Origin: Kitasatospora sp. NA04385
GTDB taxonomy: Bacteria; Actinomycetota; Actinomycetes; Streptomycetales; Streptomycetaceae
DNA: 64,000 bases
Direction: 5' to 3'
Assembly: GCF_013364235.1 (NCBI RefSeq)
Contig: NZ_CP054919.1
Location: forward strand, 2,778,328 to 2,842,327
How positions within the stretch are numbered: the first letter of the stretch is position 1; every line of letters starts with the position of its first letter. The position numbers and the translations under genes were made by a program. Shown piece after piece: positions 37,343 through 44,227 of this stretch. The notes under the pieces are model-generated. The model saw nothing but the letters and a program-made list of their open reading frames with translations, was not told the origin of the DNA and ran no database searches.

Positions 37343-39052
37343 TCAGGGCCGGCGGCCGCCGCGGCGCAGCCGGGGCCTGGTCAGGAAGCCCTCCGCCAGC
37401 GCGTTGGCCAGGCCGATCGCGGGCAGCTCGGAGGGCTTCTCGTACAGCACGTAGCGCGGCTCCCAGGCCGGCCGGTAGCGGGCGTTGGCCCGGTACAGCG
37501 ACTCCAGCTGCCACCACCGGGACAGGAAGCGCAGCACCCCGCGCCACAGCCGCAGCACCGGCCCGGCGCCCAGCCGCGGTTCGAACGCCTCGCGGAACAT
37601 CGCGAAGTTCAGCGACACCCGGGCCACCCGGAACTCGGCGGCCCGGCCGAGCAGCGCGGCGACGGTGTACTCGACCAGCCCGTTGTCGGACTCCCGGTCC
37701 CGGCGCATCAGGTCGAGCGACAGCCCGTCGGCGCCCCACGGGACGAAGGACAGCAGCGCGGCCGTCCGCCCGGCCCCGTCGAGGCACTGGGCGAGCAGGC
37801 AGTCGCCGTCCGCCGGGTCGCCGAGCCGGCCCAGCGCCATCGAGAAGCCGCGCTCGGTGCGGCCGTGCCGCCAGGCGTCGGCCAGCCGGACCAGGTCGGC
37901 GAACTCCTCCGGCGGGACGTCCCGGTGGCGGCGCAGGAGCACCGCGTACCCGGCCCGCTCGACCCGGCGGCAGGTCTGCCGCAGGCCGCGCATCTCCCGG
38001 CCCTCCAGGGTGAAGCCGACCGGGTCGACCACCGCCTCGTCGCCCAGGTGCAGCGCGCGCAGCCCGGCCGTCCGGACGTAGACGGTGCCGCCGCGCTCGC
38101 CGGCGCCGGTGACGGCGGGGATCCAGGCGTGCGCCCGGGCCAGCCGGTGCCACTCCTCGATCGCCTGCGGCCAGGCCTCCGGGTCGCCCACCGGGTCGCC
38201 GGAGGCCAGCGCCACGCCGCCCACCACCCGGTAGGCGACGGCGGCCTTGCCGCTGGGCGAGAAGCACACCGACTTGTCGCGGCGCAGCGCGAAGTAGCCC
38301 AGCGAGTCGCGGCCGCCGTGCCGCGCCAGCAGGGCGCGCAGCGCCAGCTCGTCCTCGGGGCGCTGCCACTCGGTGCCGTGCGGGGAGCGCAGCAGGATCC
38401 GCAGGGTGAGCAGCAGCAGGGCGGTGGCGAGCAGGTTGAGGACGAGGTCGAGCCAGCGCGGCACGTCCACGCCGGTGGCCTCGACCACGCCGGAGACGGT
38501 GACCAGCCGCAGCGCCGCGTACCGGGCGGCCTCGTCCCAGCCGGGCACCGCGCCGGTGTGCCAGAGCCGGACGGCGAGGGCGCCCAGGCCGGTCAGCAGC
38601 GCCCCGCCGAGCAGCAGCACGGCGGCGGCCAGCGGCAGGTTGCCGCGCCCGCCGCGGACCCGGAACACCGGGCGGCCGGCCAGCAGGGCCAGCAGCAGCG
38701 CCAGGGTGAGCGCGGCGGAGACCCAGTTGAACGGGTGCGCGCGGTACTCGGGGAAGGCCAGCGCGAGGGCGTAGACGGCGGTGTGCGCGGCGGTGATCAC
38801 CAGGGCGGTGATCCAGGCGGCCCGCTTGCGGCGGCGCAGCATCACCGCGAGCAGCCCGGCCAGCAGCGCGGTGGTGAAGCCGGAGGTGACCAGCACCGGG
38901 GTGAAGTACTCGCCCCGGTCGGCCCGTTCCACCTGGGCCCGGAACGGGGCGACCAGCGCGCCGAGCAGGTTGAGCAGGGTGGCGGCCCGCAGGTACCAGC
39001 GGGCCGCCGAGGCGCAGCGCAGCCGCCAGGGCGCGGGCGGCCGCTCGGGCAC
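37343..39052 (-). CDS. Phosphatidylglycerol lysyltransferase-like protein (DUF2156)
   Basis: 569 residues from a GTG at 39052 that has no ribosome site. The N-terminal 230 residues contain about six membrane helices (ARWYLRAATLLNLLGALVAPF and following); the C-terminal GNAT-like domain has RRDKSVCFSPSGKAAVAYRV and LMRRDRESDNGLVEYTVAALL, typical of MprF/LysX-like aminoacyl-lipid synthases. It should use aminoacyl-tRNA to modify membrane lipids and reduce surface charge. The start region overlaps the frame of the preceding membrane gene and may hide an indel or a fusion. Confidence 0.75.
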   Translation of the reverse strand: MPERPPAPWRLRCASAARWYLRAATLLNLLGALVAPFRAQVERADRGEYFTPVLVTSGFTTALLAGLLAVMLRRRKRAAWITALVITAAHTAVYALALAFPEYRAHPFNWVSAALTLALLLALLAGRPVFRVRGGRGNLPLAAAVLLLGGALLTGLGALAVRLWHTGAVPGWDEAARYAALRLVTVSGVVEATGVDVPRWLDLVLNLLATALLLLTLRILLRSPHGTEWQRPEDELALRALLARHGGRDSLGYFALRRDKSVCFSPSGKAAVAYRVVGGVALASGDPVGDPEAWPQAIEEWHRLARAHAWIPAVTGAGERGGTVYVRTAGLRALHLGDEAVVDPVGFTLEGREMRGLRQTCRRVERAGYAVLLRRHRDVPPEEFADLVRLADAWRHGRTERGFSMALGRLGDPADGDCLLAQCLDGAGRTAALLSFVPWGADGLSLDLMRRDRESDNGLVEYTVAALLGRAAEFRVARVSLNFAMFREAFEPRLGAGPVLRLWRGVLRFLSRWWQLESLYRANARYRPAWEPRYVLYEKPSELPAIGLANALAEGFLTRPRLRRGGRRP

Positions 39053-39873
39053 CGGCGCGGGCGGCGCGGGTTCGACGGCGCGGGGGTCGGCGCGGCCGGG
39101 GTCGGCGCGGCGGCGGTCTGCTCGGTCTCCGGGTCGGCGTCGGGGGTGCCGGCCACCAGGTCGTACGCGGTGGTCTTGGCGGCGACCAGGCGGCGGTGGA
39201 TCCGGTCCTCGCGGCGTTCGGCCCGGGCCAGCCGGCGGGGGCGGGAGCGGTAGCGCCAGCGGGCCCACGGGCTGGCGGGCCGGGCCAGCCGGACGGCGCC
39301 GACCAGGGCGAGCGGCCAGAGCATGATGCCCAGCAGCCCCGTCCAGGTCTTGCCCTTGAGCAGGCTGACCGCCACCAGCGCCAGCAGCACGGCCGCCCCG
39401 GCCAGGGTCGGCCCGTCGGGGTGCCGGGCGAAGCCGCCGAGCGGGAGTTCGCCGACCAGCAGCAGCCCGATCATGGCGACGGCGAACATCACGGCGTCCA
39501 CCGAGGTGCGGCCCTGGGTGGACCAGTAGACGTCCTTGAGGTGCAGGACCAGCGCGAACTCGTCCAGCACCAGGCCGGCGCCGACGCCGAACCCGAAGCC
39601 GAGCAGGTTCCACCAGCCGCCGCCGTCGCCGCGCAGCGCGAACGCCGCCACCCCGCACACCAGCAGCAGGGCCTGGCCGAACACCACGTGGTGGATGTGC
39701 ATCCCGCCCGGGGTGACGTTGCCCGGCCACCAGCGGACCCGGGCCCGGATCATCCTGGTGCTGAGCCGGATGAACAGGAACGACAGCACCAGGCCGAGCA
39801 GCAGCAGGAACAGCGGCTCCCTCCCGGTGTCGACGATCCGGTCCCGGTAGGCGTCGATCAGCGGCTGCCACAT
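38842..39873 (-). CDS. Integral membrane protein overlapping the lysyltransferase gene
   Basis: 343 residues as read, but only about the first 265 are convincing: MWQPLIDAYRDRIVDTGREP, several membrane helices and the conserved GGMHIHHVVFGQALLL, LDEFALVLHLKDVYW and LLKGKTWTGLLG segments. A basic RPRRLARAERREDRIHRRL tail follows. Beyond about 39070 the frame becomes Pro/Arg/Cys-rich shadow of the lysyltransferase. In relatives I recall this membrane gene as separate and just upstream, so a lost stop or an indel near 39060-39110 is likely. Function unknown. Confidence 0.62.
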   Translation of the reverse strand: MWQPLIDAYRDRIVDTGREPLFLLLLGLVLSFLFIRLSTRMIRARVRWWPGNVTPGGMHIHHVVFGQALLLVCGVAAFALRGDGGGWWNLLGFGFGVGAGLVLDEFALVLHLKDVYWSTQGRTSVDAVMFAVAMIGLLLVGELPLGGFARHPDGPTLAGAAVLLALVAVSLLKGKTWTGLLGIMLWPLALVGAVRLARPASPWARWRYRSRPRRLARAERREDRIHRRLVAAKTTAYDLVAGTPDADPETEQTAAAPTPAAPTPAPSNPRRPRRCPSGRPRPGGCAAPRRPAGTCGPPPCSTCSARWSPRSGPRWNGPTGASTSPRCWSPPASPPRCWPGCSR

Positions 39874-40206
39874 CGTCGGGTGCGACCTCCGGGTCTGCGG
39901 GGCGGACGGGGCGGGCGGGACGGGCGGAGCGGGTGCGGTGCCTCGGCGCACCGGCGGGTCGTGCCATCTGACGTCAAGTCAACTCCCCCGGGCCGCCGCC
40001 ACCCCGGCCCGGTGCTCCGAACAGGTGAGCGTTTCGGTGCGCCGTCCCCCGGTCATCCGTACCAGGGCCGTGCTTACCTGCGCGGCGAGCGGACGCGTGC
40101 CATGCTGAGGCCGACTCCCCCGGACGACGCATCTCTCCATTTCATCTGATGGACCGTTCATCCGGCCGGTGACTTCCCCTGACTCCCTGGTGAACGGATG
40201 TGAGAC
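39874..40206 (+). other. Divergent spacer upstream of the deacetylase-like lipoprotein
   Basis: 333 bases between the divergent membrane protein and lipoprotein genes. The part from about 39960 to 40160 is lower in GC and likely holds both promoters; GTCAAGTCAACTC at about 39973-39985 is a minor direct repeat. No gene or RNA motif is recognised. Confidence 0.35.
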
Positions 40207-41508
40207 ATGGACGCCCTCTCCCGCAGGACGCTGCTGGCCGCCGGTGCGGCGACCGCCGCGACCCTCGCCGCGGGCTGCGCGAGCACCTCCGGGAGCGGGG
40301 GCGCCGCCCCGCCCGCCCAGGCCGACGGCCTCGCCTCGAACGGCAGCCCCAGCGCCGTTCCCAAGCCCCCCGCCACCCTGATCGGCGACGGCTCCACCTC
40401 CGACACCGGCCCGCAGCCCAACCAGCCGCAGGCCGTCCCGCTGGAGGCCGGGCAGCGGCCCCCGCAGTTCGTGGTCTTCTCCTGGGACGGCGCCGGCGAG
40501 CTCGACAACCAGCTGTTCAGCCGGTTCCGGAAGCTCGCCAAGGACCACGACGCCACCATGACCTTCTTCCTCAGCGGCATCTACACCCTGCCCGAGTCGA
40601 AGAAGTCGCTGTACCACCCGCCGCAGCACTCGGTCGGCGCCTCCGACATCGGCTACCTCAGCGACCAGCACATCCGCTCCACCATCGAGCAGGTCAGCGC
40701 GGCCTGGCTGGAGGGGCACGAGATCGGCACCCACTTCAACGGCCACTTCTGCGGCGCCAACGGCGGCGGGCGGTGGTCCCCCGAGGAGTGGGACAGCGAG
40801 ATCCAGCAGGCCATGGACTTCGTCATGAACTGGCGCACCAACACCGGCAACACCGACCTGCCCGCGCTGCCCTTCGACTACCGCAAGGAGCTGATCGGCG
40901 GCCGCACCCCCTGTCTGGAGGGCCAGCGCGGGCTGCTCCCCACCGCCGTGAAGCGCGGCTGGAAGTACGACAGCTCGGGCCCCGGCGGCCTGCAGATGTG
41001 GCCGCAGAAGTTCGCCGGCGGCGCGCTGTGGGACATGCCGCTGCAGTCCATCCCGTTCCCCGGGCACAGCTTCCAGGTGCTCTCGATGGACTACAACATC
41101 ATGTACAACCAGTCCGGCGACAACACCAAGGGCGACCCCGGCAAGCAGGCCTTCTGGCAGACCCAGGCCCGCGACTCGTACCTGGCCGGCTTCGACCGCG
41201 CCTACAACGGCAACCGGGCGCCGTTCATCATCGGCAACCACTTCGAGCAGTGGAACGGCGGCATCTACATGAACGCCGTGGAGGAGACGCTCAAGCAGAT
41301 CGCCGGCAAGCCCGAGGTCCGGATGGTCTCCTTCCGGCAACTGGTCGAGTGGCTGGAGGCGCAGGACCCGGCGGTCCTCAAGAAGCTCCAGGCGCTCGCC
41401 CCCGGGCAGGCCCCGAAGGAGGGGTGGAACGCCTACCTCGGCGGGAGCGGCATCCCGGCCGGCGGCGCCGCGTCGCCGTCCGTGCCGGTGGTGGCGGGCG
41501 GCAAGTAG
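40207..41508 (+). CDS. Tat-exported lipoprotein of the polysaccharide deacetylase type
   Basis: 433 residues. The N-terminus SRRTLLAAGAATAATLAAGC combines a twin-arginine signal with a lipobox, so Cys24 should be lipidated after Tat export. Two NodB-like metal motifs are visible: FSWDGAG with Asp94, and HEIGTHFNGH with His171, His176 and His180. These suggest deacetylation of a surface glycan, but the fold is larger than NodB and the substrate is unknown. The Ser/Gly/Pro linker near 25-80 is typical of wall lipoproteins. Confidence 0.78.
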   Translation: MDALSRRTLLAAGAATAATLAAGCASTSGSGGAAPPAQADGLASNGSPSAVPKPPATLIGDGSTSDTGPQPNQPQAVPLEAGQRPPQFVVFSWDGAGELDNQLFSRFRKLAKDHDATMTFFLSGIYTLPESKKSLYHPPQHSVGASDIGYLSDQHIRSTIEQVSAAWLEGHEIGTHFNGHFCGANGGGRWSPEEWDSEIQQAMDFVMNWRTNTGNTDLPALPFDYRKELIGGRTPCLEGQRGLLPTAVKRGWKYDSSGPGGLQMWPQKFAGGALWDMPLQSIPFPGHSFQVLSMDYNIMYNQSGDNTKGDPGKQAFWQTQARDSYLAGFDRAYNGNRAPFIIGNHFEQWNGGIYMNAVEETLKQIAGKPEVRMVSFRQLVEWLEAQDPAVLKKLQALAPGQAPKEGWNAYLGGSGIPAGGAASPSVPVVAGGK

Positions 41509-41553
41509 GCCCCGGCTCCCCCGCCCCTCCCCTCCCTGTCTCCTCCCCCGCGC

Positions 41554-41598
41554 CTCCGGCCGGGTCGCGCTCCGCACGGGGCCGCGGCCCGGCCGGAG
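41554..41598. terminator. Bidirectional hairpin between convergent genes
   Basis: CTCCGGCCGGG (41554-41564) pairs perfectly with CCCGGCCGGAG (41588-41598) over 11 base pairs. It lies between the lipoprotein gene ending at 41508 and the convergent MFS gene ending at 41706. There is no U-tract, as usual in high-GC actinomycetes. Confidence 0.6.
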
Positions 41599-41705
41599 CG
41601 CCGTGCGGCGGCGGTGCGACGCGGTCCGGCGGCGCGGTCCGGGCGGTGCGGTGTCGCTGCGCGTGCCGCGCGGTGCCGCCGCGCGGCGCTCCGGGCCGTC
41701 GGCCC

Positions 41706-43157
41706 TCAGGCCCGGCCGCGCGCGGCGCCCGCCCGGCCGGAGAGCACCGCGCCGACCAGGGCCACCACCGGCATGGTCAGGAACACCGCGGCGAACGCCC
41801 CCGCCGGCAGCGCCGCCCCGCCGTGGTCCGCCGCGCCGACCGCGCCGCCGCCCAGCGCCGCGAACAGCACCCCGGCCAGACCGGTCAGCAGCACGTTGCC
41901 CAGCGCGTCGCTGAGCTGCAGGGCGGCCGAGTTCCCGCCGGTCTCCTCCGGCTTGGACAGCTTCATCATCAGCACGCTGATGCTGGCGATCGCCAGGCCC
42001 ATCCCGGCGCCGCCGATCCCCCAGAAGACGGCGGCCACCCACACCGGCACCGCCGGGAACAGCACCAGCGCCGCCCCGCCGATCGCCACCGCCGTCGCCA
42101 GGAAACCGGTCCGGATCATCGCCGCCCGGTAGCGTTCCGCGCCCGGCCGCCCCTGCAGCCAGGAGCCGAACGCCCAGGACAGCCCGCCCGGCGCCAGCGT
42201 CAGGCCCGCCATCGTCACCGACAGCCCGCGCTGGGTCTGCATCATCAGCGGGATGAACAGCTCGGCCGCGAAGAACGCGCCCGCCGCGACCCCGCGCAGC
42301 AGGATCACCGTCGGCAGCCCGCGCACCGCCCGCAGCGTGCCGCGCGGCAGCAGCCGCAGCACCGCCGGGCCGAGCAGCGCCAGCCCCGCCGCGGCGGGCA
42401 GCGGCGCCCAGGGGTCGAGCCGCTGGCCCGCGTACTGCAGCAGCGCCGCGCCGACCGCGACCATCGCCGCGTCCCGGGTGCGCCGCCAGTCGTACGGGCC
42501 GGCCTGCAGCGGCGGCTGGGACTTCTCGGTGCGGCGCAGCGCCGGGCCCATCACGGCCAGCGGCAGCAGCACCAGCACCGGCACGGCGAGGAACACCCAG
42601 CGCCAGCCGACGTGCTGGGTGACCGCGCCGGAGATCACCGGGCCGAGGATCGAGGGCAGCACCCAGGCCGCCGAGAACGCCGCGAACACGGACGGCCGCA
42701 GCCGTTCCGGGAACGCCCGGCCGACCACCACGTACAGCGCGACGATCACCAGGCCGCCGCCCAGGCCCTGGACCGCCCGGCCCGCGACGAACATCCACAT
42801 GTTCACCGCCGTGCCGGCCGTCACCAGCCCGGCGGCGAACACCGCGATGCCGCTGAACAGCGGTGCGAGCGGGCCGCTGCGGTCGCACCACTGCCCGGAG
42901 ACCACCATCGCCAGCAGCGTGGTGGTGAAGTACCCGGAGAAGGCGAAGGCGTACAGGCCGATGCCGTCGAACTGCTGGGCGGCCGTCGGCATCGCGGTGT
43001 TCACCGCCGTCGCCTCGAAGGCCAGCAGCAGCACCACCGACACGATGCCGAGGGTCAGCGCCCGCCAGGGGCCGCTGAGCACCCCGCCGGTGCCGTCGTC
43101 GGGGAGGGGCGGATGCGCGGGTGCCGCCGTTTCGGCCGGGGAGGTGCTGGTCACCAC
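41706..43157 (-). CDS. MFS transporter (multidrug-type)
   Basis: 483 residues with about fourteen hydrophobic segments, consistent with the DHA2-like drug:proton antiporter group. AFEATAVNTAMPTAAQQF in helix 1 resembles the motif D1 region, and GRAVQGLGGGLVIVALYVVVGR gives motif B. It probably exports small hydrophobic compounds. No regulator gene is adjacent. The next gene on the strand is the SMR exporter, 109 bases upstream. Confidence 0.87.
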   Translation of the reverse strand: MVTSTSPAETAAPAHPPLPDDGTGGVLSGPWRALTLGIVSVVLLLAFEATAVNTAMPTAAQQFDGIGLYAFAFSGYFTTTLLAMVVSGQWCDRSGPLAPLFSGIAVFAAGLVTAGTAVNMWMFVAGRAVQGLGGGLVIVALYVVVGRAFPERLRPSVFAAFSAAWVLPSILGPVISGAVTQHVGWRWVFLAVPVLVLLPLAVMGPALRRTEKSQPPLQAGPYDWRRTRDAAMVAVGAALLQYAGQRLDPWAPLPAAAGLALLGPAVLRLLPRGTLRAVRGLPTVILLRGVAAGAFFAAELFIPLMMQTQRGLSVTMAGLTLAPGGLSWAFGSWLQGRPGAERYRAAMIRTGFLATAVAIGGAALVLFPAVPVWVAAVFWGIGGAGMGLAIASISVLMMKLSKPEETGGNSAALQLSDALGNVLLTGLAGVLFAALGGGAVGAADHGGAALPAGAFAAVFLTMPVVALVGAVLSGRAGAARGRA

Positions 43158-43266
43158 GACATGGTAAGTGCCGTTGGCGCGTTTTGATCCTGACCTGCGG
43201 AGGGAACCGGAGCCCCGCCGGGCCCGGGCCCGGTCCCGGTCCCCGCACCCGGCCGGCGCGGTCGCG

Positions 43267-43581
43267 TCAGTGCAGCACCTTGAGCCCGACCACTCCGGAC
43301 AGGATCAGCACCAGGCAGGTGATCCGGGCCGCGCTCACCGCGTCCCCCATCGCCGCCATCCCGTACACCGCGGTGCCCACCGCGCCGATGCCCACCCACA
43401 CGGCGTACCCCGTGCCCAGCGGGATCGACCGCATCGCGTACGCCAGGCCGCCCATCGAGAGCGCCAGCGCCACCGCGAACACCACGCTCGGCACCAGTCG
43501 GGAGAACCCCTTGGACGCCTCCAGTGCCACCGCCCACCCGGTCTCCAGCACTCCGGCGACGATCAGAACCACCCAGGCCAT
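43267..43581 (-). CDS. SMR-family guanidinium exporter (SugE/Gdx type)
   Basis: 104 residues with four membrane helices. Glu13 in GVLETGWAVALE is the essential membrane carboxylate of the small multidrug resistance family, and IPLGTGYAVWVGIGAVGTAVYG is the SugE/Gdx signature. These proteins work as antiparallel dimers exchanging guanidinium for protons. A guanidine-III riboswitch sits in the leader (43619-43658), confirming the substrate. GGAGGAG lies about eight bases before the ATG. Confidence 0.93.
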   Translation of the reverse strand: MAWVVLIVAGVLETGWAVALEASKGFSRLVPSVVFAVALALSMGGLAYAMRSIPLGTGYAVWVGIGAVGTAVYGMAAMGDAVSAARITCLVLILSGVVGLKVLH

Positions 43582-43618
43582 GACGACGGACTCCTCCGCA
43601 GTAGTCGAACCACCTACC

Positions 43619-43658
43619 GCGCCGTCTTGTCGTGCCGGGTACGACGCACCTCGTCCGG
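43619..43658 (-). promoter_or_regulatory. Guanidine-III riboswitch (mini-ykkC-III)
   Basis: The minus strand reads CCGGACGAGGTGCGTCGTAC, then CCGGCACGACAAGACGGCGC. This is nearly identical to the guanidine-III class I recall from Thermobifida fusca. The CCGG/CCGG and GCGTCGT/GACGGCGC elements allow the expected pseudoknot. It ends about 37 bases before the exporter ATG, so ligand binding probably controls access to the ribosome site or early transcription. Confidence 0.9.
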
Positions 43659-43727
43659 GGGAGCCGCGAACGGCCGCCTCACTCCGAAGGTAGCACAGCG
43701 CCGACACGCGGAATTCACCGGAGAATA

Positions 43728-43758
43728 TTGACGCCGCCCCACCCCCGCCCGCTATAGT
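43728..43758 (+). promoter_or_regulatory. Promoter of the Cys-rich ORF/tRNA-Cys unit
   Basis: TTGACG at 43728-43733 and TATAGT at 43753-43758 are close to vegetative -35 and -10 consensus, with a slightly long spacer of 19 (18 if CTATAG is used). The predicted start near 43765 lies within repeat copy 2. The promoter diverges from that of the guanidine exporter. Confidence 0.6.
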
Positions 43759-43808
43759 GAATTCACCGGAACGAACCGGCGCAGCCCGTAACGCGACAGG
43801 AGATGGCG

Positions 43809-43895
43809 ATGAACAGGAAGACGGTGGCCCTCGCAGCGCCCCGCACCTGTGCCCCCTGTCCCGGCTGCGCGTGTTCCTGTCGCTGTTGCGCCTGA
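43809..43895 (+). CDS. Cysteine-rich 28-residue leader/microprotein
   Basis: 28 codons from the ATG at 43809, with AGGAG at 43798-43802 six bases upstream. The first 13 residues (MNRKTVALAAPRT) are basic to neutral; the last 15 contain seven cysteines at positions 14, 17, 20, 22, 24, 26 and 27. Five of the seven use TGT, the rarer Cys codon in such GC-rich genomes. It ends 60 bases before tRNA-Cys(GCA) on the same strand, behind its own promoter. Poly-Cys short ORFs are cysteine-responsive attenuators in mycobacteria; a metal-binding peptide is the alternative. Confidence 0.5.
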   Translation: MNRKTVALAAPRTCAPCPGCACSCRCCA

Positions 43896-43955
43896 TCCGC
43901 AACCGCCCTCCCCGTAGGCCCGTCGGCGCCTGCCGTCCCGCCTCGCCCCACTCAT

Positions 43956-44030
43956 GACCATGTGCCCGAGTGGTTCAGGGAACCGTCTGCAAAACGGTTT
44001 ACACGGGTTCAATTCCCGTCATGGTCTCCA
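43956..44030 (+). tRNA. tRNA-Cys (anticodon GCA)
   Basis: 75 bases including an encoded CCA. Acceptor stem GACCATG/CATGGTC pairs fully; the D-stem is CCC/GGG; the anticodon stem ACCGT/ACGGT encloses CTGCAAA, giving anticodon GCA; the T-stem ACGGG/CCCGT encloses TTCAATT. The discriminator base is U, the identity element of tRNA-Cys. The body is notably AT-richer than the usual streptomycete tRNA-Cys as I remember it, so this may be a second isoacceptor. It is preceded by a Cys-rich ORF. Confidence 0.93.
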
Positions 44031-44034
44031 CCCG

Positions 44035-44111
44035 GAATTCACCGGTCGCCGCTCCCCCCGGATTTCTCCCCGGGAGCGGCGCCCGGTGAATTCCGCTGCC
44101 CTTTTCCTTTT
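44035..44111 (+). terminator. Large hairpin terminator after tRNA-Cys
   Basis: GAATTCACCGG-T-CGCCGCTCC (from 44035) pairs with GGAGCGGCG-C-CCGGTGAATTC (ending 44093) with one internal mismatch, about 20 base pairs, and the loop region is C/T-rich. A T-rich run, CTTTTCCTTTTCC, follows at 44101-44113, unusual in this genome, so this looks like a true intrinsic terminator for the tRNA-Cys transcript. Its arms are repeat copies 3 and 4. Confidence 0.75.
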
Positions 44112-44227
44112 CCGCCGCCGTTGCCGCAATTCCCGGCCGGCGGTGGTAATCGCGGCCGCACACGGCGGCGGGCGCCGGCGGGGATCCCCGAGGACCTCCG
44201 CCGGCGCCCGCCGTCCACCCCGTCCGC

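Larger units (their letters stand above)
43708..44096. repeat. Four copies of a GCGGAATTCACCGG-type element
   Basis: Copy 1 is GCGGAATTCACCGG at 43708-43721. Copy 2, 43757-43769, shares GAATTCACCGG and forms the perfect palindrome GTGAATTCAC at its left edge. Copy 3, CCGGAATTCACCGG, is at 44032-44045. Copy 4 is copy 1 inverted, at 44083-44096. Copies 1 and 2 flank the promoter of the Cys-rich ORF; copies 3 and 4 are the arms of the hairpin after tRNA-Cys. AT content is far above the surroundings. Confidence 0.85.
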
